18,210 nt of DNA from JBBRHH01 sp038222915 (GCA_038222915.1 JBBRHH010000047.1:1-18210); one strand, 5' to 3'; positions 1 through 8,001 are shown, counted from the stretch's first letter. Numbers and translations are program-made. The notes: generated by a model from the sequence alone, not told the origin.

Positions 1-2
1 AA

Positions 3-998
3 GCAGTCCTCGGCAAGATGAACGTCGACGCCGCCAAAATTCTCGAAGACGAACCGTGGAAAAGCGCAGATGCCCCGGCCCTGGATAAAAAGTCCACCGC
101 CGATTGGATCAAAGATCAGGACGCGAGCCCCCTCGCCAAGCTCGCCGCCGGCGCGGAGCTCACCGCGAACAACAACGTCGCCCTCAGCCGCCAGAGCTAC
201 CTCGGCAATCTCTCCCAGATCAAAGGCGGCGGCGTCGAAAAATACTGGACCGACAGCGAAGTCTACCGCTGCAAAGGCGGCAATCAGCAGCTTGCCATGA
301 AACTCGCCAAGGCCATTGGCACCGACGTCATCCGCCTGAAACTTGCCGTCACCGAAATCGAAGTGAAGGAAAGCGGTGCGGTCATCACCTGTTCCGATGG
401 CACAAAAATCGAAGCCGATGACGTCGTCCTCAGCGTCCCGCCCAGCACGTGGGCCAAAATCAAAATCACCCCGGCCCTGTCCGACAACCTCGCCCCACAA
501 ATGGGCCTCGGCGTCAAATATCTCGCCGCCGTCAAAAGCCGCTTCTGGAAAGACGCCAAACTGGCGCAAGACAGTTTGAGCGACGGCGATGTGTCCATGA
601 CCTGGGACGCCACCGACGGCCAGGAAACCGACGAAGCCTGCCTCACCGCCTTCTCAGGCGGTCCCGCCGCCGATACCTGTCGAAAATTCCCCAAAGACAC
701 CCGCGACGCCAAATACGCCGAGATCCTAGAGACCTACTACCCTGGCTTCACCAAGCAATTCGTGCGTTCACGCTTCATGGACTGGGCCAGCGATCCGCTC
801 ACCAACGCCAGCTATTCCTTCCCAGCCCCAGGTCAGGTCACCACCATCGGCCCCGTCCTCGCCAAGGGTCTCGGACGCCTCCACTTCGCCGGCGAAGCCG
901 CCTGCTACAAATTCGTAGGCTACATGGAAGGCGGCCTCAACTCCGGCGCGACCGTAGCCCGTCGCCTCGCCGTCCGCGATGGCGTGGCCAAAGCATGA
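3..998 (+). CDS. Flavin monoamine oxidase-family protein, C-terminal part (5' end outside window)
   Basis: The reading frame is open to the left edge of the window (codons before the ATG at 18 read A-V-L-G-K), so this is the C-terminal ~331 residues of a longer gene. The N-terminal Rossmann GxGxxG dinucleotide-binding motif expected of FAD amine oxidases is not present and must lie upstream. What is visible fits the family. A substrate/FAD segment around KGGNQQLAMKLA is followed by alternating strands with the DDVVLSVPPS pattern. The C-terminus carries LHFAGEAACYKFVGYMEGG followed by LNSGATVARRLA, the second FAD-contact motif of monoamine oxidase/phytoene-desaturase-like flavoproteins. Such enzymes oxidise amines or related C-N/C-C bonds using FAD; the substrate cannot be inferred. 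No export signal can be judged because the start is missing. The gene ends 138 bases before the next one on the same strand, so co-transcription is uncertain. Confidence 0.8.
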   Translation, partial: AVLGKMNVDAAKILEDEPWKSADAPALDKKSTADWIKDQDASPLAKLAAGAELTANNNVALSRQSYLGNLSQIKGGGVEKYWTDSEVYRCKGGNQQLAMKLAKAIGTDVIRLKLAVTEIEVKESGAVITCSDGTKIEADDVVLSVPPSTWAKIKITPALSDNLAPQMGLGVKYLAAVKSRFWKDAKLAQDSLSDGDVSMTWDATDGQETDEACLTAFSGGPAADTCRKFPKDTRDAKYAEILETYYPGFTKQFVRSRFMDWASDPLTNASYSFPAPGQVTTIGPVLAKGLGRLHFAGEAACYKFVGYMEGGLNSGATVARRLAVRDGVAKA

Positions 999-1042
999 TT
1001 CGAACGACATTTACCGAACGCTCGACCCCATGCGCAGCTTTT

Positions 1043-1055
1043 GCCTGCCGCAGGC
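1043..1055. repeat. Short inverted repeat in the 999-1136 intergenic gap
   Basis: GCCTGC-C-GCAGGC is a perfect 6-bp inverted repeat 45 bases after the oxidase stop codon. It could form a small hairpin, but the centre is one base, so two or more pairs would open to make a loop. No T-run follows, so an intrinsic terminator is not demonstrated. Apart from this and the ribosome binding site of the next gene (GGAG at 1124-1127), I see nothing in the gap. Confidence 0.3.
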
Positions 1056-1136
1056 GCGCTCATCATTTTCCTCAACGCATCGGCATGACTAAAATGGTCC
1101 GTGGCAAAGAACCGGGTTGACATGGAGTAGTAGTCA

Positions 1137-1952
1137 ATGGCAAAGAAAGATGCGTCAGGTGGCCGAGAGCCGCGCAACGTTCCCAGCAAGGACATCGGTC
1201 CAGTGATGGAAGGCTGGGAATACGAAGCCGGCACAATCAACGTCCGCAAGATCACCGGCCTCGACGGACAACCCAAGCTTCAGATGCGCCTCGACTTAGG
1301 CCTTCTCCAGATGGAAATGAACGGCCGGCCGGACGGCGTCCGCCCCCACGGCCATGAGTCCCTTCTCGATTACTTCGAAGACCAGCTCAAAGAGCATTCC
1401 ACCCACAGCGGATCCAACGACGGATTCCACCTCACCCCCGCCCAGTGCCAATCGCTGCGTGAAGAATCGCTGATGTACTACCACCGCTACCTCAGCCTCT
1501 TCGTCCTCGGAGAATTCGCCGGCGTCGCCCGCGACACCGCCCGAAACATCCGCGTCCTCGACCTCTGCGGCCAGTTCGCCGACGACGAACAAGACCGCCT
1601 GGTGCTCGAGCAGTACCGCCCTTACATCATCATGATGAATACCCGCGCCCTCGCATCGATTCAGTTCGAAAACGACCATTATCGCAGGGCGCTCACCATC
1701 ATCCGTCGCGGCCTAGCTGACCTCAAGGAATTCTTCGCCCGCTTCGGCCAGGAAGAGGTCTACGCCCGCTCAAACGAAGTGCGCATCCTGAAGCGCTTCG
1801 CCCGCGACATCAAACGCAAGTTGCCCATCGATCCGCTGCAGGAAATGCAGAAGCAACTGACCAAGGCAATCAAGGACGAACGCTACGAGGAGGCCGCCCG
1901 CTTGCGAGACGAAATCACCCGTCAAACCGGTGCCAGCGAACCTCTCGCATGA
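1137..1952 (+). CDS. UvrB/UvrC (UVR) motif-containing protein
   Basis: A 271-residue soluble protein with no signal peptide. The C-terminal part (about residues 232-266) is a UVR motif: PLQEMQKQLTKAIKDERYEE followed by AARLRDEI. This is the helical hairpin found in UvrB, UvrC, McsA and ClpC-type proteins, where it mediates protein-protein contact. The N-terminal ~230 residues carry no domain I can name. They contain acidic and aromatic stretches and a helical repeat-like region (residues 105-200). The start at 1137 is supported by GGAG at 1124-1127, nine bases upstream. Proteins of this size with a single C-terminal UVR motif are common in planctomycete genomes as uncharacterised proteins. 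A role in nucleotide-excision repair or in arginine-kinase/Clp proteolysis control is possible by analogy, but nothing nearby (no uvr, mcsB or clpC) supports either. The stop codon lies 7 bases from the stop of the minus-strand small ORF. Confidence 0.8.
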   Translation: MAKKDASGGREPRNVPSKDIGPVMEGWEYEAGTINVRKITGLDGQPKLQMRLDLGLLQMEMNGRPDGVRPHGHESLLDYFEDQLKEHSTHSGSNDGFHLTPAQCQSLREESLMYYHRYLSLFVLGEFAGVARDTARNIRVLDLCGQFADDEQDRLVLEQYRPYIIMMNTRALASIQFENDHYRRALTIIRRGLADLKEFFARFGQEEVYARSNEVRILKRFARDIKRKLPIDPLQEMQKQLTKAIKDERYEEAARLRDEITRQTGASEPLA

Positions 1953-1959
1953 TCAAATA

Positions 1960-2142
1960 TCAGTTGCTGATCGCAACGCGTACCTCGCGGTCGTCCTCGC
2001 ATGGCTTGACCACAATCGCCTCCCCCTGCTGACAGGAACACAGGTCGGCTGCGATATGGTTCGCCTGCGACTGTTCCGGTGCCCAAATCGTCCCGATGAT
2101 CCGGCTATGGCTATCACTCTGTGCAATTACTGAAAATGTCAT
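1960..2142 (-). CDS. Possible small hypothetical protein (60 aa)
   Basis: The minus strand between 2142 and 1960 encodes a 60-residue protein beginning MTFSVIAQSDSHS and ending VRVAISN. The ATG at 2142 is preceded by AAGGAAGG (plus-strand bases 2151-2158) with an 8-base spacer, one of the better Shine-Dalgarno matches in the window. The frame is open further upstream to 2298, but no start there has a comparable ribosome binding site. The protein is cytosolic-looking, has three cysteines (C-S-C and a later P-C-E) and no membrane segment. I do not recognise a family. The gene would face the UVR-protein gene tail to tail with a 7-base gap, like the other convergent pairs here. A competing plus-strand frame (1930-2133) overlaps the UVR gene and has no ribosome binding site. 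I regard this as a credible but unproven gene. Confidence 0.45.
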   Translation of the reverse strand: MTFSVIAQSDSHSRIIGTIWAPEQSQANHIAADLCSCQQGEAIVVKPCEDDREVRVAISN

Positions 2143-2351
2143 GATCGTGTCCTTCCTTGAATCGCCACCCGCAACCAACATCGTCACGGCAGGCCTCTCA
2201 TCGACAGCAACCCGCATACCAGCGGTTCCCACCTCAAAAACGCCGCTTCCAACCCTGTTCTGCGCATTTCCCGCCGCCCGATGACGCAAATCAGGCAACG
2301 GCCCTTCTGGGAAAACGTACTTGTGGGGGATATGTCCGCCAGCACCAAGCG
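2143..2351. other. Intergenic region between divergent small ORF and DUF1592 gene
   Basis: About 209 bases separate the possible small minus-strand gene from the signal-peptide start of the DUF1592 gene. It should hold promoters for one or both. I could not find a convincing -35/-10 pair on either strand. A plus-strand frame in phase with the DUF1592 gene opens at 2157, but its translation is low-complexity Arg/Gln/Pro-rich sequence typical of non-coding frames, so I treat this stretch as untranslated on the plus strand. Confidence 0.5.
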
Positions 2352-4292
2352 ATGCGTCTTTCCCCCTCTCTCATCCTCTTTCTGATCATCGCAAGCCAGT
2401 CCACGGCCGCGCCCACCACGCAGGTCTCTTTCGAAGGCCAGATCCGCCCCCTCCTCGGCACCTATTGCCTCTCCTGCCACGGGCCTGAAAAAAAGAAGGG
2501 CGATCTCGACCTCTCCCCCTTCAACAACACCGCCAAAGTCCTCGCCGACAAAGACGTCTGGTACGACGTCGCCAGCCGCCTCGAAAACCACGACATGCCC
2601 CCAAAGAAGGGCAAGGCGAAACAGCCCACCGACCAGGAGCGCGCCCTCCTCCTCTCCTGGATTGGCGCTACCGTCGGCCACGATCAGGTCGATTGCAGCA
2701 AGATCGCCACCGACGAAACCCAGCGCTTCTATCGCGGCCACGTCATGAGCCGCCGACTCACCCGCGCCGAATACAACAACACCATCCGCGACCTCATCGG
2801 CCTCGACATTCACCCCGGCAATATCCTCCCCGAAGACGGCGCAGGTGGCGAAGGCTTCGACACCGTTGGCGACAGCCTCTTCATCTCCGCCATCCAGATC
2901 GAAAAATATCTCCAGGCCGCCGACCAGGTCCTCGACGTCGTCGTACCCGACGGCACGCGCGGCCAGGGCGAAATGCCCCCCGAAATCGCCGAAGCACGCA
3001 AACGCATCCTTCAGTCTCTCCCCGACAAAAACACCAAACCCAGCGCCGCCGCCAAAACCAACCTCACCAATTTCGCCCGCCGCGCCTTCCGCCGACCTCC
3101 GCAACCCACCGAGATCGATCGCTTCGTCACCGTCTTCGACCGCGCTCAGGAACGCAAACTCTCCTTCGAAGCCTCACTCAGACTCGCCTTAAAGGGCATC
3201 CTGATTTCCCCGCGCTTCCTGTTCCTCGTCGAGCCCGAGCCCGAAAAAGAAGGCGTCTACAAACTCGGCGATTATCCGCTCGCCTCACGCCTCTCCTACT
3301 TCCTCTGGTCGTCCATGCCCGACGACGAACTCTTCAAGCTCGCCGAAGAAAAACGCCTCACCGACACCGAAACCCTTCGCCAGCAAGTTCGCCGCATGCT
3401 CAAGGACCCGCGCTCCCGCGCCCTGGGCGAAAATTTCGGCGGCCAGTGGCTCGCCATCAACACCATCGGCGGCGCAAGCCGTCCCGACGCCAAGCGATTC
3501 CCGGAATTCAATGACTTGCTTGCCGCCGCCATGCGCGATGAAGCAACCCTCTTCGTCGGCGCAGTACTGTGCGAAGACCACAGCCTCCTCGACCTCATCG
3601 ACTCCGACTACACCTTCCTCAACGACCGCCTCGCCAAACACTACGCCATCCCTGGGATCAAGGGCTCCGAGATGCGCAAGGTCCAGCTCCCCGAATCCGC
3701 CCGCGCCAGCCGCGGCGGCCTCCTCGGTATGGGCGCTATCCTCACCTCCACCTCCTACCCGCTGCGCACCAGCCCCGTCCTCCGCGGCAAATGGGTCATG
3801 GAGCAAATCCTCGGCGGCAAAGTCCCGCCCCCGCCGCCAACCGTTCCCTCCCTCTCCACGGATGATGCGAAAATAAACGGCCTCACCTTCCGCCAGCGCC
3901 TCGAACAACACCGCTCACAACCCGACTGCGCCGCCTGCCACCAGAAAATGGACCCGCTCGGCTTCGGCCTCGAAAATTTCGACCCCGTCGGCCGTTGGCG
4001 CACCGCCGTCGCCGGCGAACCCGTCGACGCCCACGGCGAACTCCCCTCCGGCGAAAAATTTTCCGGCCCCGCCGAGCTGCGCCACGCCCTTATGCAGCGC
4101 CGACAGGAATTCCTCCGCACCTTCTGCCGGAAAATGCTCGGCTATGCCCTTGGCCGAGGCCTCGACCGCTTCGACGACTGCGTCATCAACGACTGCCTCA
4201 AAGCCCTCGAAGCCAACGACGATCACTCTTCCCTACTATTTGAACAGATCGTCTTAAGCGTCCCTTTCCGATATCGTTACTCCAAGAAGTGA
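2352..4292 (+). CDS. DUF1592-type secreted cytochrome (PSCyt1/DUF1587/DUF1595/DUF1592/DUF1588/DUF1585)
   Basis: A 646-residue exported protein. The start at 2352 is chosen because it gives a clean Sec signal peptide (MRLSPSLILFLIIASQSTAA); an in-phase upstream start at 2157 would bury it behind 65 low-complexity residues. Order of parts: a cytochrome-like domain with C39-L-S-C42-H43 and a downstream D-M-P-P (Met82, possible axial ligand); DUF1587 near 133-195 (RRLTRAEYNNTIRDLIGLD); DUF1595 near 235-295; DUF1592 near 303-430; DUF1588 near 448-550, with a second heme-type motif C526-A-A-C529-H530 and MDPLGFGLENFDPVGRWR; DUF1585 near 565-640. All six modules appear intact. The two CxxCH motifs predict covalent c-type heme and hence action outside the cytoplasm. 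The family's reaction is unknown to me. The stop is 7 bases before the DUF1552 gene, its usual partner. Confidence 0.9.
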   Translation: MRLSPSLILFLIIASQSTAAPTTQVSFEGQIRPLLGTYCLSCHGPEKKKGDLDLSPFNNTAKVLADKDVWYDVASRLENHDMPPKKGKAKQPTDQERALLLSWIGATVGHDQVDCSKIATDETQRFYRGHVMSRRLTRAEYNNTIRDLIGLDIHPGNILPEDGAGGEGFDTVGDSLFISAIQIEKYLQAADQVLDVVVPDGTRGQGEMPPEIAEARKRILQSLPDKNTKPSAAAKTNLTNFARRAFRRPPQPTEIDRFVTVFDRAQERKLSFEASLRLALKGILISPRFLFLVEPEPEKEGVYKLGDYPLASRLSYFLWSSMPDDELFKLAEEKRLTDTETLRQQVRRMLKDPRSRALGENFGGQWLAINTIGGASRPDAKRFPEFNDLLAAAMRDEATLFVGAVLCEDHSLLDLIDSDYTFLNDRLAKHYAIPGIKGSEMRKVQLPESARASRGGLLGMGAILTSTSYPLRTSPVLRGKWVMEQILGGKVPPPPPTVPSLSTDDAKINGLTFRQRLEQHRSQPDCAACHQKMDPLGFGLENFDPVGRWRTAVAGEPVDAHGELPSGEKFSGPAELRHALMQRRQEFLRTFCRKMLGYALGRGLDRFDDCVINDCLKALEANDDHSSLLFEQIVLSVPFRYRYSKK

Positions 4293-4299
4293 GGCAAGC

Positions 4300-5673
4300 A
4301 TGGGCCGCGGCAATTGGCATCTTTCCCGAAGAACGTTCCTGAGAGGTACCGCCTCCGCGATTGCGCTCCCCCTCCTCGACGCCATGACGCCTCTCCGCGC
4401 CCTCGCCGCTCCCGCAACCCAGCCAGGCTTCGCCGCCCCCGTCCGCATGGCCTTCCTCTATTTCCCCAACGGCGCATGGACCGACGCCTGGGTCCCCAAA
4501 GCCGCCGGGGCTGACTACGAGCTCCCCTTCTCCCTCGCGCCCTTACAAAAAGCCAAAGACGACATCACCGTCCTCTCCGGCCTCGACAAGGCCGCCAGCC
4601 ACGAAGGCGACGGCCACTACGCCAAAACCGCCAACTTCCTCACCGGCGCACACGTCAACAAAACCACCGGCAAAGACATCAGCGCCGGCGGCATCTCCAT
4701 CGACCAGCTCGCCGCGCAGAGAAACGGCGACGCCACCCCGCTCCCTTCCCTCGAGGTCGGCATCGACCCCGTCGTCTCCGGCATCGACAGCAACGTCGGC
4801 TACACCCGCCTCTACGCCTCTTACATCTCCTGGCGCGGCCCCGGCATTCCAGTCGCCCGTGAGATCGGTCCCCGCGCCGTCTTCGATCGTCTCTTTGGCC
4901 CAAAAGACGCACAGGGCCGCCCCACAACCTCCACCCGCGCCGACGACCGCAGCCTCCTCGACCTCGCCCTCGAAGACGCCACCGACCTGCGCAAGAAACT
5001 GGGCCGCGACGATCAACTGAAAGTAGACGAATACCTTGAGGCCGTCCGCGCCGTGGAAAAACGCGTCGACTTCGCCTCAAAGGCCCGCAACACCGGCTGG
5101 AAGCCCAGCACCACGCCCAAAGACATCGCCCGCCCCGCCGCGGAAATCCCCCACGATTACCAGGAACACGTCCGTCTCATGATGGACATGCTCGTCCTCG
5201 CCTTCTGGACTGACTCCACCCGCATCGCCTCCTTCATGTTCGCCAACGACGTCTCCGGCCGAAACTTCACCGGCATCGTCGATGGCGTCCACGGCGGCCA
5301 CCACCATATCTCCCATCACGAAAACGACGCCGCCAAGATCGAGCAGTACCGCCTCATCAATCGCTGGCATGTGCAACAATTCGCGCACGTCCTTGAAAAA
5401 ATGCGCAACATCAAGGAAGGCGAAAAAACCCTCCTCGATAATTCCATGATCCTCTTCGGCTCCAGCATGTCGGATGGCAATCGCCACGACCCCGCCAATC
5501 TCCCCCTTATCCTCGCCGGTCGAGCCGGCGGGGCACTCAACCCCGGCCGTCACGTCGCCAGCCCCAACGGCACGCCCCTCTGCAATCTCTACCTCTCCAT
5601 GCTCAACCGCATCGGCGTCAACGTCCCGCGCTTCGGAGACAGCACCGGGAAACTCGCCGGCCTTGAGGCGTAA
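4300..5673 (+). CDS. DUF1552 (HxxSHH) family Tat-exported protein
   Basis: A 457-residue protein with a twin-arginine signal: S-R-R-T-F-L-R-G at residues 9-16, then a hydrophobic stretch and Ala-rich cleavage region (about residue 37). This predicts export in folded form, often with a cofactor or metal. The family hallmark H-x-x-S-H-H is present at residues 335-340, inside a His-rich stretch that follows GRNFTGIVDGVHGG. A metal site there is plausible but is my inference. The ATG is preceded by GAGG with a short spacer and lies 7 bases after the DUF1592 stop, so the two are almost certainly co-transcribed. DUF1592/DUF1552 pairs recur in Planctomycetota, Verrucomicrobia, Acidobacteria and myxobacteria; no activity is known to me. 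Length is normal for the family and no key residue appears lost. Confidence 0.9.
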   Translation: MGRGNWHLSRRTFLRGTASAIALPLLDAMTPLRALAAPATQPGFAAPVRMAFLYFPNGAWTDAWVPKAAGADYELPFSLAPLQKAKDDITVLSGLDKAASHEGDGHYAKTANFLTGAHVNKTTGKDISAGGISIDQLAAQRNGDATPLPSLEVGIDPVVSGIDSNVGYTRLYASYISWRGPGIPVAREIGPRAVFDRLFGPKDAQGRPTTSTRADDRSLLDLALEDATDLRKKLGRDDQLKVDEYLEAVRAVEKRVDFASKARNTGWKPSTTPKDIARPAAEIPHDYQEHVRLMMDMLVLAFWTDSTRIASFMFANDVSGRNFTGIVDGVHGGHHHISHHENDAAKIEQYRLINRWHVQQFAHVLEKMRNIKEGEKTLLDNSMILFGSSMSDGNRHDPANLPLILAGRAGGALNPGRHVASPNGTPLCNLYLSMLNRIGVNVPRFGDSTGKLAGLEA

Positions 5674-5682
5674 CATTCAGCC

Positions 5683-6180
5683 ATGAACATCCGCCCGGCC
5701 ACCCCCGCCGACGTTCCCGCCGTCCTCCCCATGGTTGCTAAGATCTGCGCCTTCCACGAGCAACTCGATCCTGCCAAATATTCCATCCGTCCCGACACCA
5801 CCAGCAAGTACGACGGCTGGCTCCGCGCCCGAGCCACCGATCCACGTGCCGTGTTCCTGGTCGCGGATCGCGAGACTGGCGAAGACCCCGCGCAGCTCGC
5901 CGCATTTCTCATCGCCACCATCGAAAAAGAAATCCCAATCTACCGACTGAATGAATTCGGCTTCATCCACGACCTCTGGGTTGAAACCGACTACCGCAAT
6001 GAAGGGCTCGCCCGCCAGCTCGTCACTCTTGCCGTAGAGCAATTCACGCAACTCGGCATGAAACAAATCCGTTGTGATACCGCCGCCAAAAACGAAGCCG
6101 CACGCCAACTCTTCATAGCCTGCGGTTTTCGCCCAGGCGTTACCGAAATGCTCATCGAACTGCAACCGCTGACACCATGA
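5683..6180 (+). CDS. GNAT-family N-acetyltransferase
   Basis: A 165-residue cytosolic protein starting MNIRPATPADVPAVLPMV, the usual first strand and helix of a GNAT fold. The acetyl-CoA pyrophosphate-binding loop is visible as R105-N-E-G-L-A110 after HDLWVETDY. The C-terminal motif N-E-A-A-R-Q-L-F-I-A-C-G-F (137-149) matches the GNAT motif B helix and strand. These enzymes transfer an acetyl group from acetyl-CoA to an amine on a small molecule or protein; the acceptor cannot be predicted. It starts 9 bases after the DUF1552 stop, with TTGAGGCG just upstream as a possible ribosome binding site. It overlaps the next gene by four bases (ATGA), which implies translational coupling to the sugar kinase. 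Confidence 0.88.
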   Translation: MNIRPATPADVPAVLPMVAKICAFHEQLDPAKYSIRPDTTSKYDGWLRARATDPRAVFLVADRETGEDPAQLAAFLIATIEKEIPIYRLNEFGFIHDLWVETDYRNEGLARQLVTLAVEQFTQLGMKQIRCDTAAKNEAARQLFIACGFRPGVTEMLIELQPLTP

Positions 6181-7118
6181 TTCTCACCCTCGGAACAACC
6201 ACCACCGTCCAGCGCACCATGGTCTTCCCGGCCCTCCAGCTCAACGGCGTCAATCGCGCCACCAAAGTCGTCGAATGCGCCTCCGGTAAATCCCTCAACG
6301 TCGCCCGTGTCGTCGCCACCCTCGGCCACGAAGTCCTCGCCACCGGTTTCGCCGGCGGTGACCGTGGCCGTTTCATGAAATCTGATCTCGATCAAGCCCA
6401 CATCCCGCACGACTTTGTCAGCGTAACCCCCAACACCCGCTTCTGCACCACCGTCATCGACGAGGCCGGCCACACCCACACCGAGCTCGTCGAAGAATCT
6501 CCCGCCCTCGATCCCAACGACTACCAGCACCTCCTCCAAAAACTCCGCGACCTCCTGCCCCAGGCAAAGGTGCTCACCCTCTCAGGCTCCCTCCCCATCA
6601 ACGGCCCCACAAACTTCTATCGCGACTGCATCGAAACCGCTCGCACAGTAAATCCGAAGTTGCCGATCCTCCTTGACGCCCAGAACCAGCATCTCCTTCA
6701 ATCCCTCCCCGCCAAACCCTTCCTCGTAAAACCCAACCGCACCGAGCTCGCGGCCGCCATGAACATCACCATTGACGACATCCACCAATTCCAAAGCGCC
6801 CTCAACCAGGTCGTCCACTCCGGTGCTACCTGGGCCTGCGCCACCAACGGCGGCGAATACGCGCTCCTCTCCAACGGCCGCGAAGCCTGGAAAATCACCC
6901 CGCCAAAGATAAAGGTGCTCAACACCATCGGCTCGGGCGACTCCTTCCTCGCCGGCCTCGCCGTCTCCCTAGCCCAGGGACTTGCACCTCCCGAAGCCCT
7001 ACCCCTCGCAACCGCCGCCGCCGCCGCCAACGCCCTCACCCTCCAACCCGGCTTCATCCAAATGCCCGACGTCGCGCGCCTCCTGCAACAAGTCCACGTC
7101 GAAAAATTGTCTAACTGA
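6177..7118 (+). CDS. PfkB-family sugar kinase (1-phosphofructokinase/tagatose-6-phosphate kinase-like)
   Basis: A 313-residue cytosolic kinase of the ribokinase/PfkB fold, subgroup FruK/LacC. Visible signatures: S-G-K-S-L-N-V-A-R (36-44), corresponding to the usual GGKGxNVA sugar-binding motif; L-S-G-S-L-P (135-140); K-P-N-R-T-E-L (185-191); and T-I-G-S-G-D-S-F-L-A-G (250-260), the PfkB signature with Asp255 as expected catalytic base. The family phosphorylates phosphorylated hexoses such as fructose 1-phosphate or tagatose 6-phosphate with ATP. The exact substrate is uncertain because the N-terminal glycine motif differs from typical FruK. Translation is coupled to the GNAT gene by an ATGA overlap. 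It converges on the deacetylase gene with a single base between the two stop codons. Confidence 0.88.
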   Translation: MILTLGTTTTVQRTMVFPALQLNGVNRATKVVECASGKSLNVARVVATLGHEVLATGFAGGDRGRFMKSDLDQAHIPHDFVSVTPNTRFCTTVIDEAGHTHTELVEESPALDPNDYQHLLQKLRDLLPQAKVLTLSGSLPINGPTNFYRDCIETARTVNPKLPILLDAQNQHLLQSLPAKPFLVKPNRTELAAAMNITIDDIHQFQSALNQVVHSGATWACATNGGEYALLSNGREAWKITPPKIKVLNTIGSGDSFLAGLAVSLAQGLAPPEALPLATAAAAANALTLQPGFIQMPDVARLLQQVHVEKLSN

Positions 7119-7119
7119 G

Positions 7120-8001
7120 TCATCCGCCCAGCGCCGCACTCTTGGTCGCGCGCCGCCAACCAGCAATCTCCCACACCGCCCGCGAACCCTCCGCCGTCAG
7201 CGCCTCCAACTCCTTCACCCGTTCAGCAACATAAGTATCCCTCCCCGCTAGCGTCGCATCCACCCGCCCGGGATGCACCACCCACTCAACCACTCCCTCC
7301 GCCGGCCAATGTTCAAAATACCCGCGCCAGGGGAAATCGCACGCGAGATCAACCTTCGAAAGCATCCCAAAATAAAACTGATTTACCGTCAGACCCGCCT
7401 CCGCAAAGACGCCCCGCGCCCCGGCGCCAAATCGTCGTGCTACCAGCCGCCGAGCCCGCACCGCCCCACCTGACGCCACCGCCGACATTTCCAAAGGCTC
7501 AAGCGTCAGCCGCGTCATCGCAGGCAACAACCCCGCCCTCACCGCCTCAACAAGTGCATCCCGCACCGTCGGAAATTGGTGCGCATGATGATGGCAATCC
7601 ACATATGCCGGCCTCCGCCCAACCAGCTTCAAAAACATCTCCGCCTGCGCCGCGATCTCTGCCAACACGGCCCCCCGATCCAACTTTCTCGCCCAGGCCC
7701 GAAGCGCCAAACCCGAGAGCGCATGAAAACGCCCAACCCGATCGACCAACCCCGTCGCCTTCGTCAAAGGTCGTTCCCCGCCACTCAATACAAGATGCAA
7801 CCCCACCTCCAGCGCCGGCGCTTTTTCCAACAACCCAATCGACTGCAACACATGATCCCCAGTCACCGTCATCAAGCTCGTGCAAGTCACCGGCCCATTC
7901 AGATGTGCATCAACAATCCCCCGGCTCGTCTCCACCCCAATCCCAAAATCGTCGGCCGTGACGATCAACACCCGCCGCGCCACCTCCGCGCTACAAGACA
8001 C
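7120..8001 (-). CDS. ChbG/HpnK (YdjC-like) family deacetylase
   Basis: A 293-residue protein starting with GTG at 8001, preceded by GAAGG six bases upstream on the minus strand. The family hallmarks are clear: VLIVTADDFGIG (11-22) with the Asp-Asp metal site, V-G-L-H-L-V-L-S-G (66-74) with a metal-type His, D-C-H-H-H-A-H-Q-F-P (135-144), and E-W-V-V-H-P-G (239-245). ChbG/HpnK proteins are metal-dependent carbohydrate deacetylases. ChbG deacetylates chitooligosaccharides, and HpnK is linked to hopanoid biosynthesis. No other hopanoid gene is visible, so I name only the family. Its 5' end overlaps the glycosyltransferase gene by 11 bases. The pair therefore looks like one transcription unit in which a glycolipid or glycan sugar is transferred and then deacetylated, which is an inference from context. 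Confidence 0.87.
   Translation of the reverse strand: MSCSAEVARRVLIVTADDFGIGVETSRGIVDAHLNGPVTCTSLMTVTGDHVLQSIGLLEKAPALEVGLHLVLSGGERPLTKATGLVDRVGRFHALSGLALRAWARKLDRGAVLAEIAAQAEMFLKLVGRRPAYVDCHHHAHQFPTVRDALVEAVRAGLLPAMTRLTLEPLEMSAVASGGAVRARRLVARRFGAGARGVFAEAGLTVNQFYFGMLSKVDLACDFPWRGYFEHWPAEGVVEWVVHPGRVDATLAGRDTYVAERVKELEALTAEGSRAVWEIAGWRRATKSAALGG

Noticed and set aside
1117..1122. TTGACA, a consensus -35 box
   Set aside because: It is only 15 bases before the start codon at 1137 and overlaps the ribosome binding site region, leaving no space for a -10 element and transcription start.
1102..1147. 10-base repeat TGGCAAAGAA at 1102-1111 and 1138-1147
   Set aside because: The second copy is the beginning of the UVR coding sequence (M-A-K-K). 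A single short match is likely chance.
1930..2133. 67-codon plus-strand frame
   Set aside because: It overlaps the end of the UVR gene, has no ribosome binding site and no recognisable protein features. The minus-strand frame in the same place has a better start.
2157..2351. N-terminal extension of the DUF1592 gene to the ATG at 2157
   Set aside because: The extra 65 residues are Arg/Gln/Pro-rich and would bury a good Sec signal peptide that begins at 2352.
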